From Cadophora sp. MPI-SDFR-AT-0126 (lineage: Eukaryota > Ascomycota > Leotiomycetes > Helotiales > Ploettnerulaceae): a DNA stretch of 64,000 bases. Every line of letters begins with the position of its first letter. Within the stretch, counting starts at the first letter, position 1. Below the pieces are notes generated by a model. That model was not told where the DNA came from. It did not search any database and saw nothing but the letters and a program-made list of their open reading frames with translations. This document shows, one piece after another, positions 23,125 through 35,016 of the stretch. Where the stretch lies: the NCBI GenBank assembly GCA_020747065.1, contig JAGMVK010000004.1:1302001-1366000 (forward strand), written 5' to 3'. The position numbers and the translations under genes are program-made.

Positions 23125-23935
23125 TGTGATCTTGTCATTTCAGTGCTACTCGCTTAAGCCGATTATCCTGTGTTGTAAGATGCTACGACAGTTGCGGGGT
23201 ACCGTCATGATTTTAGAGTGTTGTGGTAGTGAGGCTGAGGTTGGAAGTGAGGCAGTGGCTTAGACTTGGCAGATTTTACCGCTGGACGTTTTTTGAAAAA
23301 CTGCCTTGACAGGATGGCTAGAACAAGACGATTTGACTGGCAAGCATCGAGCTTTCGTACTCAACGCTCCTTGAAGGCTGAGAAGGGAATCTTGACGCGA
23401 CGGTCACATGCAGACGTGTGACAGCCACGTGGCTTAATTCCTCTACCTCCTCGCAATATCCTGCCTTCGTCTGGTCGGAACTCTTCAACATAGAATGCAT
23501 ATGCTCAATATGATTGTTTGAATGGGTACCACCCTTACCAAATTTGTTTTCTCCTTTTTTTATTTTTCCTTTTTTTTTTATTTCTCCTTCCTTCGGGAAT
23601 CTTCGCTGAGTTGCACGCGGCTCTGTGACAAGATGTCAGAAGCTGATCTTAGGTTTCTTAGGCTTATTGAGATTATGTATGATTCTTCACTAAATATCTG
23701 TGACTGAATGCGCTAAAGAATCTCAAGCTCCTAGAGCAGCCTTAATTCAGACAGGCAATTTCTGTGTCAAAGCTCGTTATGCGACAAGCGAGAGTAAACA
23801 ACGCCAAAATAGCGTAGGGAGCAGGTAATCGGCATTGGGGAATACAATCATGTATCTAGAAGAAAAGGGTTGATGTAAATCTCTCATCTGTTTCTGGAAA
23901 TTCTACCTGTTCTATCACACTATCTTTCTAAGTCT
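23125..23935. other. Intergenic region between two pseudogenes
   Basis: About 810 bases with T-rich tracts (near 23548-23585) and no supportable gene. It lies between two minus-strand gene remnants and would hold the old promoter of the ubiquitin-like-domain gene. Confidence 0.45.
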
Positions 23936-24700
23936 TTAAATCTTTGATAACTCGCGGAAAATATTCCCATCACCAGCCTTCTCAACCCCATCAATGATGA
24001 TCATGCTGTTCCTAGCCGAGCCGGATTTGGAACTATCCTCCAAGCTTACATCAACGTCTTCAAGGCTTCGGTTCTGTGTCTCAGGAAATGTGAAATAGAT
24101 GTTAACCAGCTGCACGTAGATTAGCTCTTCCTCCTTTCTTGGCGGACTTGAAGGAAATCTGCTCACAAAAACGATGTCGAGAGCGAGATATACGATGTAG
24201 AACTTCCAGTTAATATTGTCGGCTGATTTGCATTAGTTCGTGACGGGAATTTGGAAAAAGATAGAGTGCTTACGGCCAATGGGATAGACGTATTGCGTGA
24301 CGACAGAGAAACTCCAGCACGCGATGTTGAAAATTCCGAGACCCTTGGCACGCATATTGTATGGCAGTATCTCAGTAGTGTAGGAGTAAGGCAGGGATTA
24401 CAGCCAATGTTGAAAGCAGCGTTGTACATGAACAAGGTTACGGTGCTGACGAATGCAGCAGGCTTTGAGCCAGAACTGGCGTAGACTATGCATTATCAGG
24501 ACTTGAATCCGCTTATAGGGGGTACGGAGGGACCGTACTTACCGGCACTAGTGGCAATAAGGGGAATGTTGGCCAAGATCATTCCTACAAACGAAGCAAT
24601 CCACACTGGACGGCGGCCGATTTTGCCCACTAGAAGAGCACCAAAAATGGCGCAGCATAAATTCCAGATTTGCATTCCTCCGTTGATTATGATAGGTAGC
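23936..24700 (-). pseudogene. 3' remnant of an MFS sugar transporter gene
   Basis: Second half of a hexose/lactose-permease-like major facilitator gene. Homology begins at about 24700 with IIINGGMQIWNLCCAIFGAL and KIGRRPVW. It proceeds through exons about 24543..24700, 24274..24485, 24167..24222 and 23936..24109, all with GT-AG borders. Landmarks are FMYNAAFNIGCNP, ATEILPYNMRAKG-like residues, QYVYPIG, KFYIVYLALDIVF and the sugar-transporter C-terminal signature FPETQNRSLEDVD. About 300 N-terminal residues (helices 1-7) are absent. A one-base deletion near 24391-24396 shifts the frame between GCNP and PYSYTTE. The broken edge abuts the dioxygenase gene on the other strand. Confidence 0.8.
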
Positions 24701-24704
24701 GAGG

Positions 24705-25789
24705 ATGTCGTGTGCTTCTTCTCGTCTGCCCTACGTCGATCAAATGCAAGAGTGGTTGGCAGGGTTTGGACTAGGATATGATCGTTCCGACAAGAGCACG
24801 TGGAAGCCCGAAAATCTTCCGGCAAACATGAAGTGAGTGCTTTCTTTGTCCGGACCTGCCCTTTTGACTAAAATTAACATGGTGATAGAGGTGGAATGTA
24901 TCATGACTATGCCGTCGCTCACGAGAGGTTCATATGGGAAGCAAGAATGTTAGTCAATGTTATCCGTCCGATGGTACCTATTCTGACAATTTCAAGGGAG
25001 CCTGACGTGCTTAATGTGTTTTCTCAAATCTGGAACACCGAGGAGCTTCTTGTTTCTTTCGACGGCATCAACTTAACCCCGCCAGTCAAGAACCCAGACA
25101 CAGCAAAGTGGCCACACATTGATAAATCTCCCACTAGGCTCAGCTTAGAATGCATCCAAGGAATATTGAACTTCAATCCAAACGGCCCAGAAGACGGAGG
25201 GCTGACAGTCCTGCGAGGATCACACACCTTCGTTCCAGAGTTCTTCAAGACGCACAAGGTGACCAACATGGGGAGTTGGGGCTTCGAGGACTTTTACATG
25301 TTCGATGAGGAGCAACAAAAGTGGTTTGCGGAGAAAGGATGCGAGACTGCCAAGGTCTGTGTTGAACCTGGCGACCTGATCTTGTGGGATTCAAGAACAG
25401 TGCATTACAACGTTCCACCTCGAGGAGAGGTCGTTCGCGCACTACTCTGTAAGTTTTGCCAATTCCAATCTCACCATGACCATACTGACAGATCGCCAGA
25501 CGTTTGTCTTACACCGGCATCTTTTGCAACTCCAGAGAGTATCAAGCAAAAGAAGGTAATTTTCGAAATGTGGGGGCGTACTGTAAGCAACTCATCTATC
25601 GATATCAAGTGCGCTGAGAAAAATGTCTAACATTCAAGCCAGACTCACCGGCCACACGCAAATCTGCACTTGGATCACAAAGTTCCGCAGCGGAACGGCG
25701 TACCAGATCCTCTCAATCGCACAGAGCCTATCAAGAAACCAATCTTGTCCGACAAGCTGCTTAAGCTCGCAGGTGCGATACCGTACTGA
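24705..25789 (+). CDS. Phytanoyl-CoA dioxygenase-family (PhyH) oxygenase, probably 5'-truncated
   Basis: Fe(II)/2-oxoglutarate-dependent dioxygenase of the PhyH family, 305 residues if it starts at the ATG 24705. Exons: 24705..24832, 24889..25448, 25500..25582, 25643..25789. The iron triad is visible: His119-x-Asp121 in WPHIDKSP and His215 in WDSRTVHYNVPP. Arg226 is the expected 2-oxoglutarate anchor. NPNGPEDGGLTVLRGSH is the typical strand between them, and the C-terminus ends PILSDKLLKLAGAIPY. Fungal relatives have about 40-50 more N-terminal residues before the YVDQMQEWLAGFGLGY helix. Here the homology starts directly next to the transporter remnant, so the native 5' end is probably lost, or an upstream exon was missed. 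Substrate unknown; all core residues are intact. Confidence 0.8.
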
Positions 25790-26237
25790 TGGCGTTGTGG
25801 CAGGACAGTCATTGTTGGTCGCTAAACCGGATGTACCTCTAGCTGGAAAACGTTAGAGTTTCAAAATCTTCGGTTTCTTTGTTGGCTGTGTATTCTGTAT
25901 ACTTTGCCAAAATCGTTGTTTGAGGTATATATTGAGCTGAATTGAATTCTATAGGGCAGCTTACAATAGCAGTCTTACAAAATTATATGTGTCATTTATA
26001 TCTTCGGGGTGAGTTGTTGTCCATAGATTGCCAGGCTAGAAATCGATGCTTTGAGGGCTATGTACAGCGGCCGGCCTCAGGTTTTCATTCAGATATTCTA
26101 CAATAAAGACAAACTGAAAGCTCGTCATATGCATCACATATTTTGGTTTCGATTCAACCACAAAGAATCGAATAAATAATATATATCTAGCTGTGTCTTA
26201 ATACTCAGGCTAAAACTCTCCTCTTGCTTACTCGATA
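25790..26237. other. Convergent 3' intergenic spacer
   Basis: Spacer of 448 bases between the dioxygenase and hydrolase stops, A/T-rich, with no gene or structured element that I can identify. Confidence 0.5.
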
Positions 26238-28106
26238 CTAGGCACGCTTCACACGCGGCAAGACTAATTTACTGCCAGAGAGAATAAAATTCTTACCACC
26301 AAAGCGCTCCGGCGTCCGATCGCCTCCCGCATGCCTCATAATAGGCAGCGCTTCCGCCGTGCCACAGGCTCCAATTTCCAAGTTCAGCTTGAAGCCAGGT
26401 TCGAAGACATAAGATGTCGGCATGAAGGGAACGATGACCGTGTAGAATTTGCCCTTCTCCACGGGAGCCGGACTCTCATTCTGAACGTATGGGATCTTCA
26501 TGGCGAAGAGCTTCTCTGCTGACTCGCGGTGTGACAGTCGTAGCCAGGTCCGGCAGAAATTATTGATGGGTTCGTCGTGATTACCGCGAAAGATCACCAA
26601 CTCTTTAGCCGTCAGCTTTTTCGATCGCATGTAGCAGAAGATGTCCATGTCGTCCGCTTCGGTAGCGATGGTGAGCTCAAGGTACGGACAGCCTAGAATC
26701 TCAAAGTTCTCGGTGAAGGGCTGGGACTCGAACTCGATCTGGCCTGTAAGTCCTTCGTATCCTATTTTCTTGGGCTCCCCGGTTGGCTTCGTGAAGCTCA
26801 ATGCCCTGTCAGGTGTGATATAGAGCGAGATTGACTCCGCATCGGTAGGCGGAAATGACTCCTCTGCTCGATAGGACTGGACATTGTCGCCTTGAATTGT
26901 CGTTAGCATAATCCTGGGCACTTCCACAATTCCACTGTCGTGCTTATCAAGGAGGAAGTAGTCAAGAAATTTCCGCTGGCTCTCAATGTGCTTTGGCTCG
27001 TAGAAGGCCGCCAGGTGGTTCCCAGCATGCATCTCTAGCCATCGATGCTTGGAGGAGACGTTCAGGAAAGCGTCGATGTTTCCAGGCAGATGGATCTCAG
27101 GATCTGTCCAATTACCGGCTGAGTAAACGGGGACCTCTATGTCGGCGAGGTTACGACACTTCTTCAACACCTGCCAGACGCCGTCATCTGCGAACTCGTG
27201 CTCATAAATCAACTTCACGAAATCGACGCGGTTCTTCTTCAGTTCTTCTTCGCTGAGACCTTCCTGTCGTCCCCGTTGCGCCATGACACAGAGGTTCGAA
27301 TACCAATGGGACTGAAAAGGGGGGTTGCCGATGCCGCCCATACGAACAGTGAGATTGAACATATCGGTGGCCCCTTCATACGGCACAATTGCCTTCAGGT
27401 GCTTCGGTTTTTGCATGGCGCCCCAGTAGCAGACCATGCCGTAGTAGCTGATGCCGGTCAAACCGACCTTCCCAGAAGACCATGGCTGCGTACCAGCCCA
27501 CTCGACAAGATCGTGGACATCTGGATAGCGGTTATTATAAGCGAGGCTGTGTTGAGGCGGATAGAAGAGTTGGATATACGGAGATCACCACACACCTTGA
27601 CCTTCAGCATCCGCGCCTAACTTGAGCGATCTCTCGAGGCCGAAGGGATCCAGTCTACCGTAACTCCCTCCGCTACCACGCGTGTCTGCCCGAACGATGG
27701 CATAGCCAAATTTATGAGTCTGCACTATTGTCAGTCAAACAAACATTTTTGCCGCTTATGCTGCAGCTGTCGCTACAGCCGAGTAGACATATACCCAAAC
27801 TGCTGGATCAACTAATTCAAAGCAAGCGTCTGGCCCCTGTTCAATCTTGCTCATCATCTTCATGTAGATGTCGGTTTTGGGCAAGCCAAGAAGGGAAACT
27901 GGCACGTCTTTGCCATAAGGGCCTAAGCTGCACAAAACGGGGACTTTGGCGCCGAGCCGAGATGTGGCGAGGGGTAGAAAGACGTTGACGCAGAGCTCAA
28001 CTCCATCTCGCATGGTAATATAGACATCTTTAATGCGCGTGTAAAGATCATCAACATTCTCGGTGATAGTCTGCCTTCGAGGCAGATCTTCCAGTCTGGT
28101 AACCAT
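26238..28106 (-). CDS. CocE/NonD-family serine hydrolase (peptidase S15-like)
   Basis: Alpha/beta hydrolase of the CocE/X-prolyl dipeptidyl peptidase family, 572 residues, acting on esters or amides of unknown identity. Three exons on the minus strand: 27795..28106, 27596..27719, 26238..27520. The core shows DGVELCVNVFLP, GYAIVRADTRGSGGSYG (oxyanion and strand 5 region) and GLTGISYYG with nucleophile Ser170. The acid is probably the Asp in NWTDPEIH, and the base the His in MHAGNHLAAFY. The C-terminal jelly-roll domain (X-Pro dipeptidyl-peptidase C-terminal type) covers about residues 360-570. No signal peptide is present, so it is likely intracellular. For intron 1, donor GTATAT after Trp104 was preferred over a later GTCTAC. 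It sits between the dioxygenase and the P450 and may work with them. Confidence 0.88.
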
Positions 28107-29511
28107 TGTTTTGTGCGGCAGACTGCAGATGGTGACAGAAAGGTAGAGAGCAGCTACTGCAAATGGTTTTAAGATTGTCTTTTGGGCATGGTCTTATATC
28201 AGCTGGATTGGACTTCAACTTCAATAACAACAGAGACAAAGTAATACATAAGCGGATGTCGGATAAATCTCAGAAGCGAACGTCTCCATAGTCAGACAAA
28301 ATACAAATCGTGGGTACCACTGACATTCCCCCTCTCCCATAAGCCCAAATCCCATACCCCATGATTTCCCCCGCCCTCCCCCGCAGCCCACATCGGGAGG
28401 CCCGAGTGTGCTGGATCGCCTTGAATAAATTGTTATGGCGCTCAATCGGCATTCAAAGAAAGCCGAATGCCGAGCATATTTCGAATCTACAGTACTTGTC
28501 AAGAACATGAAAACAAGTACAAAACTATCATATTTTATTACTAAACAACATTGAAATTACCACCGCATAATGAAAATGGATAACAAATACCATTTCTGGA
28601 TAGCGAATTGATATATTTGGCCAGTTAAAGAAGGGATTCATAAGGTACTCGATTATGGATATTCTAGTACTTGAGAGAAATTTTATTACTACTTAGAATG
28701 CGGAGTAGTAGCAGAATAGACAGGCTAAGACATGTCTTTCTAAAGGACGAATGAATATGTTCGGCACTTGAAGAAGGCATTCAGAAGGCACTCAGCTATC
28801 AACGTTCTACAACCTGTGAGAAGCTTTGTCACTAATTAGGATGCGGGGTAACTTACCTGCGGAATGTGGGATAAGAAATATCTGTTCAAGAAATCGGATT
28901 GATAATATGATATGTCCGGCACTTAAACAAGGGATTTATAAAGCACTTCGACACGGACATTCTAACGCTTGTGAGGAACTTTATTACCAATAAACTTGAC
29001 TATCTTTTGGACGAGTTGAATTCGGAGGATGAGGCTATTCAACGAATGGCAGTGACGGTGCGGTCGAAATTTCACATGGATGCCCACCAGCTAGAGTCTG
29101 CTCGTACGATATCTACGGCACGTTCCGCGGAGGCACCGGAAAGGAGCATCAAGCGCTCCAAAGAAGGATAGAATTTATAGACAGAGTAAAGCTGGGTCAC
29201 TCTGGGGTAGCGGAATGTTTCCACTCGTCTAGTCTGCTTCAACCAGGACTTGGGCTGATTCAGTTGACACGGGACGTGAATTTTCGTGCGAAGAGTGCGG
29301 AACGTAGACATTTGTGTGTATTTCACATCTTGAAGCCAAAAACCGCTTCGTTTTACATGGGAACCCCAAAGACCCCGAGCTGCACAAGCCATCATCTTCT
29401 TGGATCTAGGACCGGAGGTTCAGCATTTCGGCTTCACCAAAGACCCGCTAACACAGCTATTATTGATTTTGGCATTGGGAAGACGGCAGCACTTCGACTT
29501 TCGGTACCCTC
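28107..29511. other. Divergent spacer between hydrolase and P450
   Basis: About 1.4 kb holding the promoters of two divergent genes and a threefold repeat (28610-28996). An open frame at about 28971-29171 continues out of the last repeat copy, but it lacks an ATG and a known domain. I do not call a gene here. Confidence 0.5.
28610..28996. repeat. Diverged tandem repeat, three copies of about 150 bases
   Basis: Copies lie at about 28610-28708, 28753-28851 and 28909-28996, with start offsets of 143 and 156 bases. Shared landmarks are a GATATRTTYGGCMAG-like start, AAGGGATTCA / AAGGCATTCA / AAGGGATTTA, an ACRTTCTA-like block, TGTGAGRARC and ATTACTAMTTAG-like ends. Similarity extends about 30 bases upstream of the first and third copies. 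Divergence is high, so the repeat is old. Confidence 0.7.
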
Positions 29512-31624
29512 ATGGCGGTTTTCCTGCCACTTTGTTTGGGGGTGGCGGGCATTCTGTTGCTATATGTTGTGAAAACAATCTTTTTCAATCTTTTCTTCCA
29601 TCCATTCCGAAAACACCCTGGCGCTCCATTAGATCGAATTTCCAGGATCTCAAGTATGAAGGCAAATATCCAGGGACTCAAATATATGAAGATCCACGAA
29701 GCTCACCAAAAGTACGGTAAGTCTCACTGAGAGGGTCCTAAGTATTTAGCTGGAGAATGTCAACTCATTGTTCGCATAGGTCCGGTGGTCAGAATTGGCC
29801 CCAATGAGCTTTCTTTTGCCAATCCTTCAGCACTAAGCGATATTTATACTTCAAGTCATTTTGTGAAAGAAGAATCCCTCTATGTTCGTACTTCTGGTGT
29901 ATCGGCAGACACAATCATAGGTCATCGCTAACGTGTTTTAAATATAGTTTGCCAAAAGAGGATATGAAGAAGAGCATCTTTTCAGCTTCCGGTAAAGCTT
30001 TTTTGGTACCTTCATCGTTGTAGCTACACCCCATCGCTTACTTGTCTTGTCATCATTAGCAACCCTGAAGCACACAAACAGCGACGAAAACTCCTATCCC
30101 GAGGATACTCCCAGGGTACTCTGTTGGATTTCGAGCAGGAAATCTCAAGCAAAATCCAGATGATGTTTGATCAGTTCGCTACAGAAGCGAGGCATTCACC
30201 CGTCGTAGATGTATACAAGTGGGCGCAACTTCTCTCATTCGATGTAGTCTGTACGTATGAGCAAGAAAATGCAATTAATTTGCGCTGAAAAAGGAGGTAT
30301 GCTGACAGACTATAGATCATCTGCTATTCGGTGAAGATCCCAAATGCTTGAACACGGGAAAAGAGCCCAAGACGTTGTCTTACTTTCGCGCATGGCGGCC
30401 AATCTTCATTTACGTAAGTACAAAGGCTTTGAACGAGAAATTTTTGTTTCAATCCGCATCGTGATTTCCAAGGTATTGTGAACTACACATCTGAATAGCT
30501 AACATCGATTGTACAGAAGGAATTTTGGCCACAATTGGAGAAGTTTGGTATCTATCTTCCAGGAGGCATCGGAAATAACTTCCGTAAAGTCAGAGAATGG
30601 AAAGAGGTAAAATTTTCTCCAGCATCGGCTCCATCGCGAATTGTAGGCTGACAACATACCCCCATAGTACTCTGTCGACCTTATCAAGAATGCCCGCCGT
30701 CATAACGTCGTCACACCATTTTTCAGATCCATTCTCTACGGAGAGAAGGATGGCTACCTTGGACGGCCGCTGACAGATTCAGAAGTTGCGGAGGAGTGCA
30801 TGAGCGGAATGTAAGCCAGAGCGTTATTTTCGATGTTCTCTTAGCTTACGGACTTTGTAAAGGTTTGGAGGGACCGGAACGACCGCAAATACTTTCGTTT
30901 TCCTCCTCTGGGCTACTCTCCGAGATCCAGAAGTTGTCAAGAAGCTGAATTCTGAGCTGAAGGCCGCGGTGCCAAACATCCGAACTGTACCGGACTATCA
31001 GGTGAGCTGGCCTAAAGTACATGCAAAACTACTGCTCTGGGTTGACGACGATCCAGACTTGCTCTCGTTTGCCATATCTCCAAGCTGTGATCAACGAAAC
31101 GCTACGGGTGTATCCAACCATCGTTGCCATGCTCCCAAGAACCGCGGTACATGACACGGTGGTTGCAGGGGTGGAGGTTCCGAAGGGGGTAAGCCATACT
31201 CGCATTCAATGCACGATTTGCCTGCTTATGATTGGAACCAGACAACTGTGGGTGCACAGAATTACACTATCCATCGATGGGAACATGCCTTTTCGAACCC
31301 TGATGACTTTATCCCAGAGCGTTGGCTCGATAGTAAGGACACAGAGCAGAGGAAGGCGGCATTTGTGCCGTTCTCAATAGGACCACGGAGATGTGTTGGA
31401 ATGAAGTGAGACGTGACCAACTCCGCTATCTAGGACTTGACAGCTAACAATTGGCAAGCCTTGCACAAATGGAATTGAGCAAGGTGGTCGCAGGATTTTT
31501 TAGACGATTCGAAGCGTCGGTTGACCCGAGTATGCGGGCAGAAGACATGAGGATGTTCGATAGTTTCAGTGCTGGTCCAGTCGGACGCAAGCTCCTTGTC
31601 CGTCTCAAGGAATCTGTGGAATGA
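29512..31624 (+). CDS. Cytochrome P450 monooxygenase
   Basis: Membrane-anchored fungal P450 of 491 residues in eleven exons: 29512..29716, 29780..29883, 29948..29991, 30060..30250, 30316..30413, 30517..30606, 30668..30810, 30863..31001, 31057..31188, 31242..31405, 31459..31624. An N-terminal hydrophobic anchor (about 3-30) is followed by the HPGAPLDRI-like proline region. The I helix reads GGTGTT at 294-299, where most P450s have A/G-G-x-D/E-T-T, so the acidic residue of the proton relay is replaced by Gly. The K helix has Glu352-x-x-Arg355, and the heme loop FSIGPRRCVG has Cys433. Closest in style to benzoate-para-hydroxylase-like and other CYP52/65-type fungal P450s, but I cannot assign the family. 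Exon 3 is only 44 bases. Confidence 0.92.
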
Positions 31625-32408
31625 AAGGGCGTGTGGGGGACATAACTAGGCTTCTGAGCTAAGAGAGTGGCTCTATCTGATTTCGCTTTCACTGCGCCTC
31701 TCTCGCTTCTTCTGTACTTAGGGATGTTGGATAGAGTTGATCAAGCTATGATGCAATGATGATATTAGATGATGGCGTCCTGAGAGATGTTTGTCCTTTC
31801 CATGCTGCTAAAAACCGAGGGCTGTGTAAAAAGAAAATCCGCCAGGAAGGACACCGTGATAACACATACAATTACAGCAGAGCTGAAAATACCCTGAACA
31901 CCGGGAGATAACGCCTGATACGAATCCAGCCCTAAGCCAATGGATCAGGAGTGATACCCTGCACGCGGTATTCCATGTTGTTGATGCAAAGAGGTCCCTC
32001 CTCTACGCTAGGTTGAGCTGAGTCTTTTTGCTTTGATGCGATCGACGGGGCAGCGCGTCAAAACTATGAATAACTAGGCTCTCCAAAGTTCCAAGTCATT
32101 ATGTGCCACCGGGCAGCATGGGGTGCGGAAGGAGCATGTTACTGGCAAGTGGCGAATGGCGGTATTCGTGAACTGGTTGGGATATGTCTAGCACCTCAAA
32201 ATTGCCACCAGTAATTTATGTATCAAAAGTTACCATCAAATTTAAGAGGATATGGTACATGAAGAGAATGTTCCTAGCAAATTGCATCTATCTAGCTACG
32301 AATGATATCCGCCCCGTCAAAAGCTAGTCAACAGACAACGATATGCCCACGGACAGTGTTCCTGGGTTGAGGCATCTGCTCTCCCACAACAACATACAAA
32401 TGCTTATT
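31625..32408. other. Convergent 3' spacer between P450 and MFS genes
   Basis: About 780 bases without a supportable gene, between stops of opposite-strand genes. No structured element or repeat was noticed. Confidence 0.5.
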
Positions 32409-34264
32409 TTATAGCAACTCAGCATCCGTCTTGTCGGAGATGGGGAGTCTCTCGAGGTTTGACTCGATGTGGTTCGTCATCTTCTCTGGTGTATCGACAA
32501 TGAGGAAGGCTACGCACAAACATATCGCGGACATCCCCATAATGCCGAACCAGACTTGTTTGAACCCTTGAGCGGCACCGATAGCCGAGGCTGCCATGAT
32601 ATCCTTGATATTATCTGCCGTCAACATCGGTAGCGACTTAAGCGCCGATGGAGCAGAGAAGAGGATCTGGAAAATTGTCGGAAAGACTGCCGCGGGGATA
32701 TTTGCCTGGACAAGAACCGGTGTGACTTGCTCTGGAATGAAGGTGGACACCTTGTTGTTATATATACTAGTGAAAATTGAAATGCCAACTGCGCCCCCGA
32801 CGCCTCGGAAAGTTGAGAGCACCATTATCGATGTCCCAATGAGATGATGAGGTACAATGAGGCCGATGCCAGCTACGGGAAAGACTTCGGTGGCAGCGGT
32901 CAGCAAGCCGTCCATAGCAACCATTCCGAGGTAATAGCTTTTATTTGAAGCTTTGGCGTTTGCTGTGAGGCCACAGAACAGCGTAAGAAACAAGGTCGAG
33001 ACGACAAGAGGCCATTTGAAAGCCTTTGTCCGTGTCACAAGGAAGGCGAGTACCAGGAAGCCAGCTAGCAGACAACAGTGGAAGATAGCAGAGTCGCCAG
33101 CGGATTCGAGTGGTGTCGGGTAATAGACAGCAGCAATTTGTTTCGGAACGAAGACAGATAGTCCGTAGAGTAGCATGCCATCAACAGTGCCAAATATGAT
33201 ATAAATAATGAAGCTGTGAGATTCAAAAAATGCATGATGCATGATACCATCTGGTCGGCCTTTCCATTCTTGTAAAAAGTTAGCAAGGGATTTGGTGAGA
33301 GGATCATATTATGCGCCTCACCATAAAGGCCAAATAGAATGAGTACAACCGGAGCGATTACTAGAAGAGGTATGACATGGGCATCCTTCCACGGGTAGGT
33401 GACTCCACCCCAAACCACAGCCACTGCTAATATCGCGCCTCCAGCGGAAAGGAGAAAAATGCCGATAAAGTCTATGGACTTCAAGAGCTGGCTGAACGTT
33501 CCTTGTTGGCGAAGACGTGGTGGGGGAGGATTAAAGAATAATGCAAGCATCACCACTGCAAGGGCGTGAACGCAGGCAAGTATTCTATAGCCCCAGCGCC
33601 AGTCAAGTCCATGACCCACCACTGCGCCAACTGTGCATTTTCGTTAGCTGACTATGGACGGCTCAATACAGCATTGGCACTTACAAGATAAAACACCAGC
33701 AGTAGCGCAACAAGTGTTGAGCAGTGACATTACTGTCACGACAAGTGTGCGGTGCTTGGCAGCTACGATCTCCATCCCAGCCGGAACTGCTAGGATCAAA
33801 ATGGCACCTGCAATGCCGCAGAGAGTCTGTCCGCCAATAACCATATTGAGGCTCGCGGCCTTCCCAGAGACGACGGAACCGGCCACACCAAGCAGGCCAG
33901 CAATAATAAGAAACCATCGCTTCCCGTAACGATCACTCGCCGCGCCTATGATCGGCGGAAGAGTGATGATGCAGAATAAAGGGGTATTGGCAATCCACGA
34001 TCCGTTGGAGGCAGAATCAGGATACTCGGCCACCACATAGACTATGGCGAAGTTTGGTCCAGTGATTCCAAAAGTAGATGCGCCCCAGGCTAGAGCAAGG
34101 GCTATAACTGCCGCCAAAGTGCGCCAATGTAATGCACTGCTCTCATTGCCTTCACTTGTCACACTTGAGGATTCGGCTACGTCGCCTGGAGAAAATGCCA
34201 CTTCAACAGAACCAGGGATCACCTTTTCCATAGGTGGTAGGGTGTCGACCGTATGCTCACCCAT
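32409..34264 (-). CDS. TRI12-type MFS efflux transporter
   Basis: Major facilitator transporter of 582 residues with about 14 predicted membrane helices. It belongs to the fungal trichothecene-efflux (TRI12)/siderophore DHA2-like group at the plasma membrane. Three exons: 33685..34264, 33322..33630, 32409..33268. The hydrophilic N-terminus (about 55 residues) leads to the first helix block GASTFGITGPNFAIVYV. Family marks are IIGAASDRYGKRW (motif A position), GWRWGYR-like DWRWGYRIL after helix 6, and WKGRPDGIMHHAFFESHSF before helix 9, which is typical of TRI12 proteins. The C-terminal half has TFRGVGGAVGISIFTSIY. It shares a 752-base divergent promoter with the cleavage oxygenase, which suggests joint control and export or import of its substrate or product. 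Confidence 0.92.
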
Positions 34265-35016
34265 GGTGAAGCTGGTGAGAGAGGATATCAAGTGATGTGT
34301 TGTGCAAAGCCAGTTTGGAGGAGATCGGAAAGTACTGAGAAGCCGGAAGGTTTCAATAAGTCTAAGATTGAGTCTTGTCAGACACAGAGAAAAGAGGAAT
34401 GTCGAGGTCGATCAAGATCCATCATACGCATTTGTAGAGGTAGAGTATATAGGCTTCCCCAGCATTTCTGGTTTCCGAAACCTGGGGAAAAGCTGGGGGA
34501 CAGCGGCCGGGATTCCGCACAACACAAGATGATATCCGAAGTTATTCGTAGATCACGAACGCCGTATACAGTCCACTACGAGTAGTTCTGCACTTTGACA
34601 CAACACTCGGTTTCGGCCTCTCGGGAGATGATGCGGCAGTTTGCACCCCGATCTTTTCCTCCGTTCCGGAACCCACAGTCGACTCGTAATGATTAAGAAA
34701 TTGCCTTTCGGCCCTCCCACCTCACAGAACTGAAGTGGGATCCGAGGCGCTACTGTACCCCGCGACTCTTCGTAAGACGAGACTCGTTCAATAGTAAACT
34801 CGGAATTTATCATGTTGCCGACCGATTAGAATGCGGATTTGTACCGCTGATCTGGATGGTCAAAGGAGATCTGCTTTGGGCAATGCCGGCTTCTGAAGAT
34901 GTAAGTGCGGAATCTTTTTGAAGAGGAAAGTCTGCCACGAGTATAAAACATTCAGAGCCAAGCTTTGGTAGAAGACACAATGACATTCTTGTAAGTCAAG
35001 CCTCACCAATTTCAAC
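34265..35016. promoter_or_regulatory. Bidirectional promoter, MFS transporter / cleavage oxygenase
   Basis: Divergent spacer of 752 bases. TATA-like elements lie on both sides: TATATA at 34446-34451 toward the transporter, and TATAAAA at 34942-34948 toward the oxygenase. No repeated operator was obvious by eye. Confidence 0.55.
34942..34948 (+). promoter_or_regulatory. TATA box of the cleavage oxygenase gene
   Basis: TATAAAA 68 bases from its end to the ATG at 35017, a normal distance for a fungal promoter with a short leader. It suggests an inducible gene. Confidence 0.6.

Noticed and set aside
23540..23590. T-rich tract as a transposon tail
   Set aside because: No target-site duplication or reverse transcriptase remnant is found next to it.
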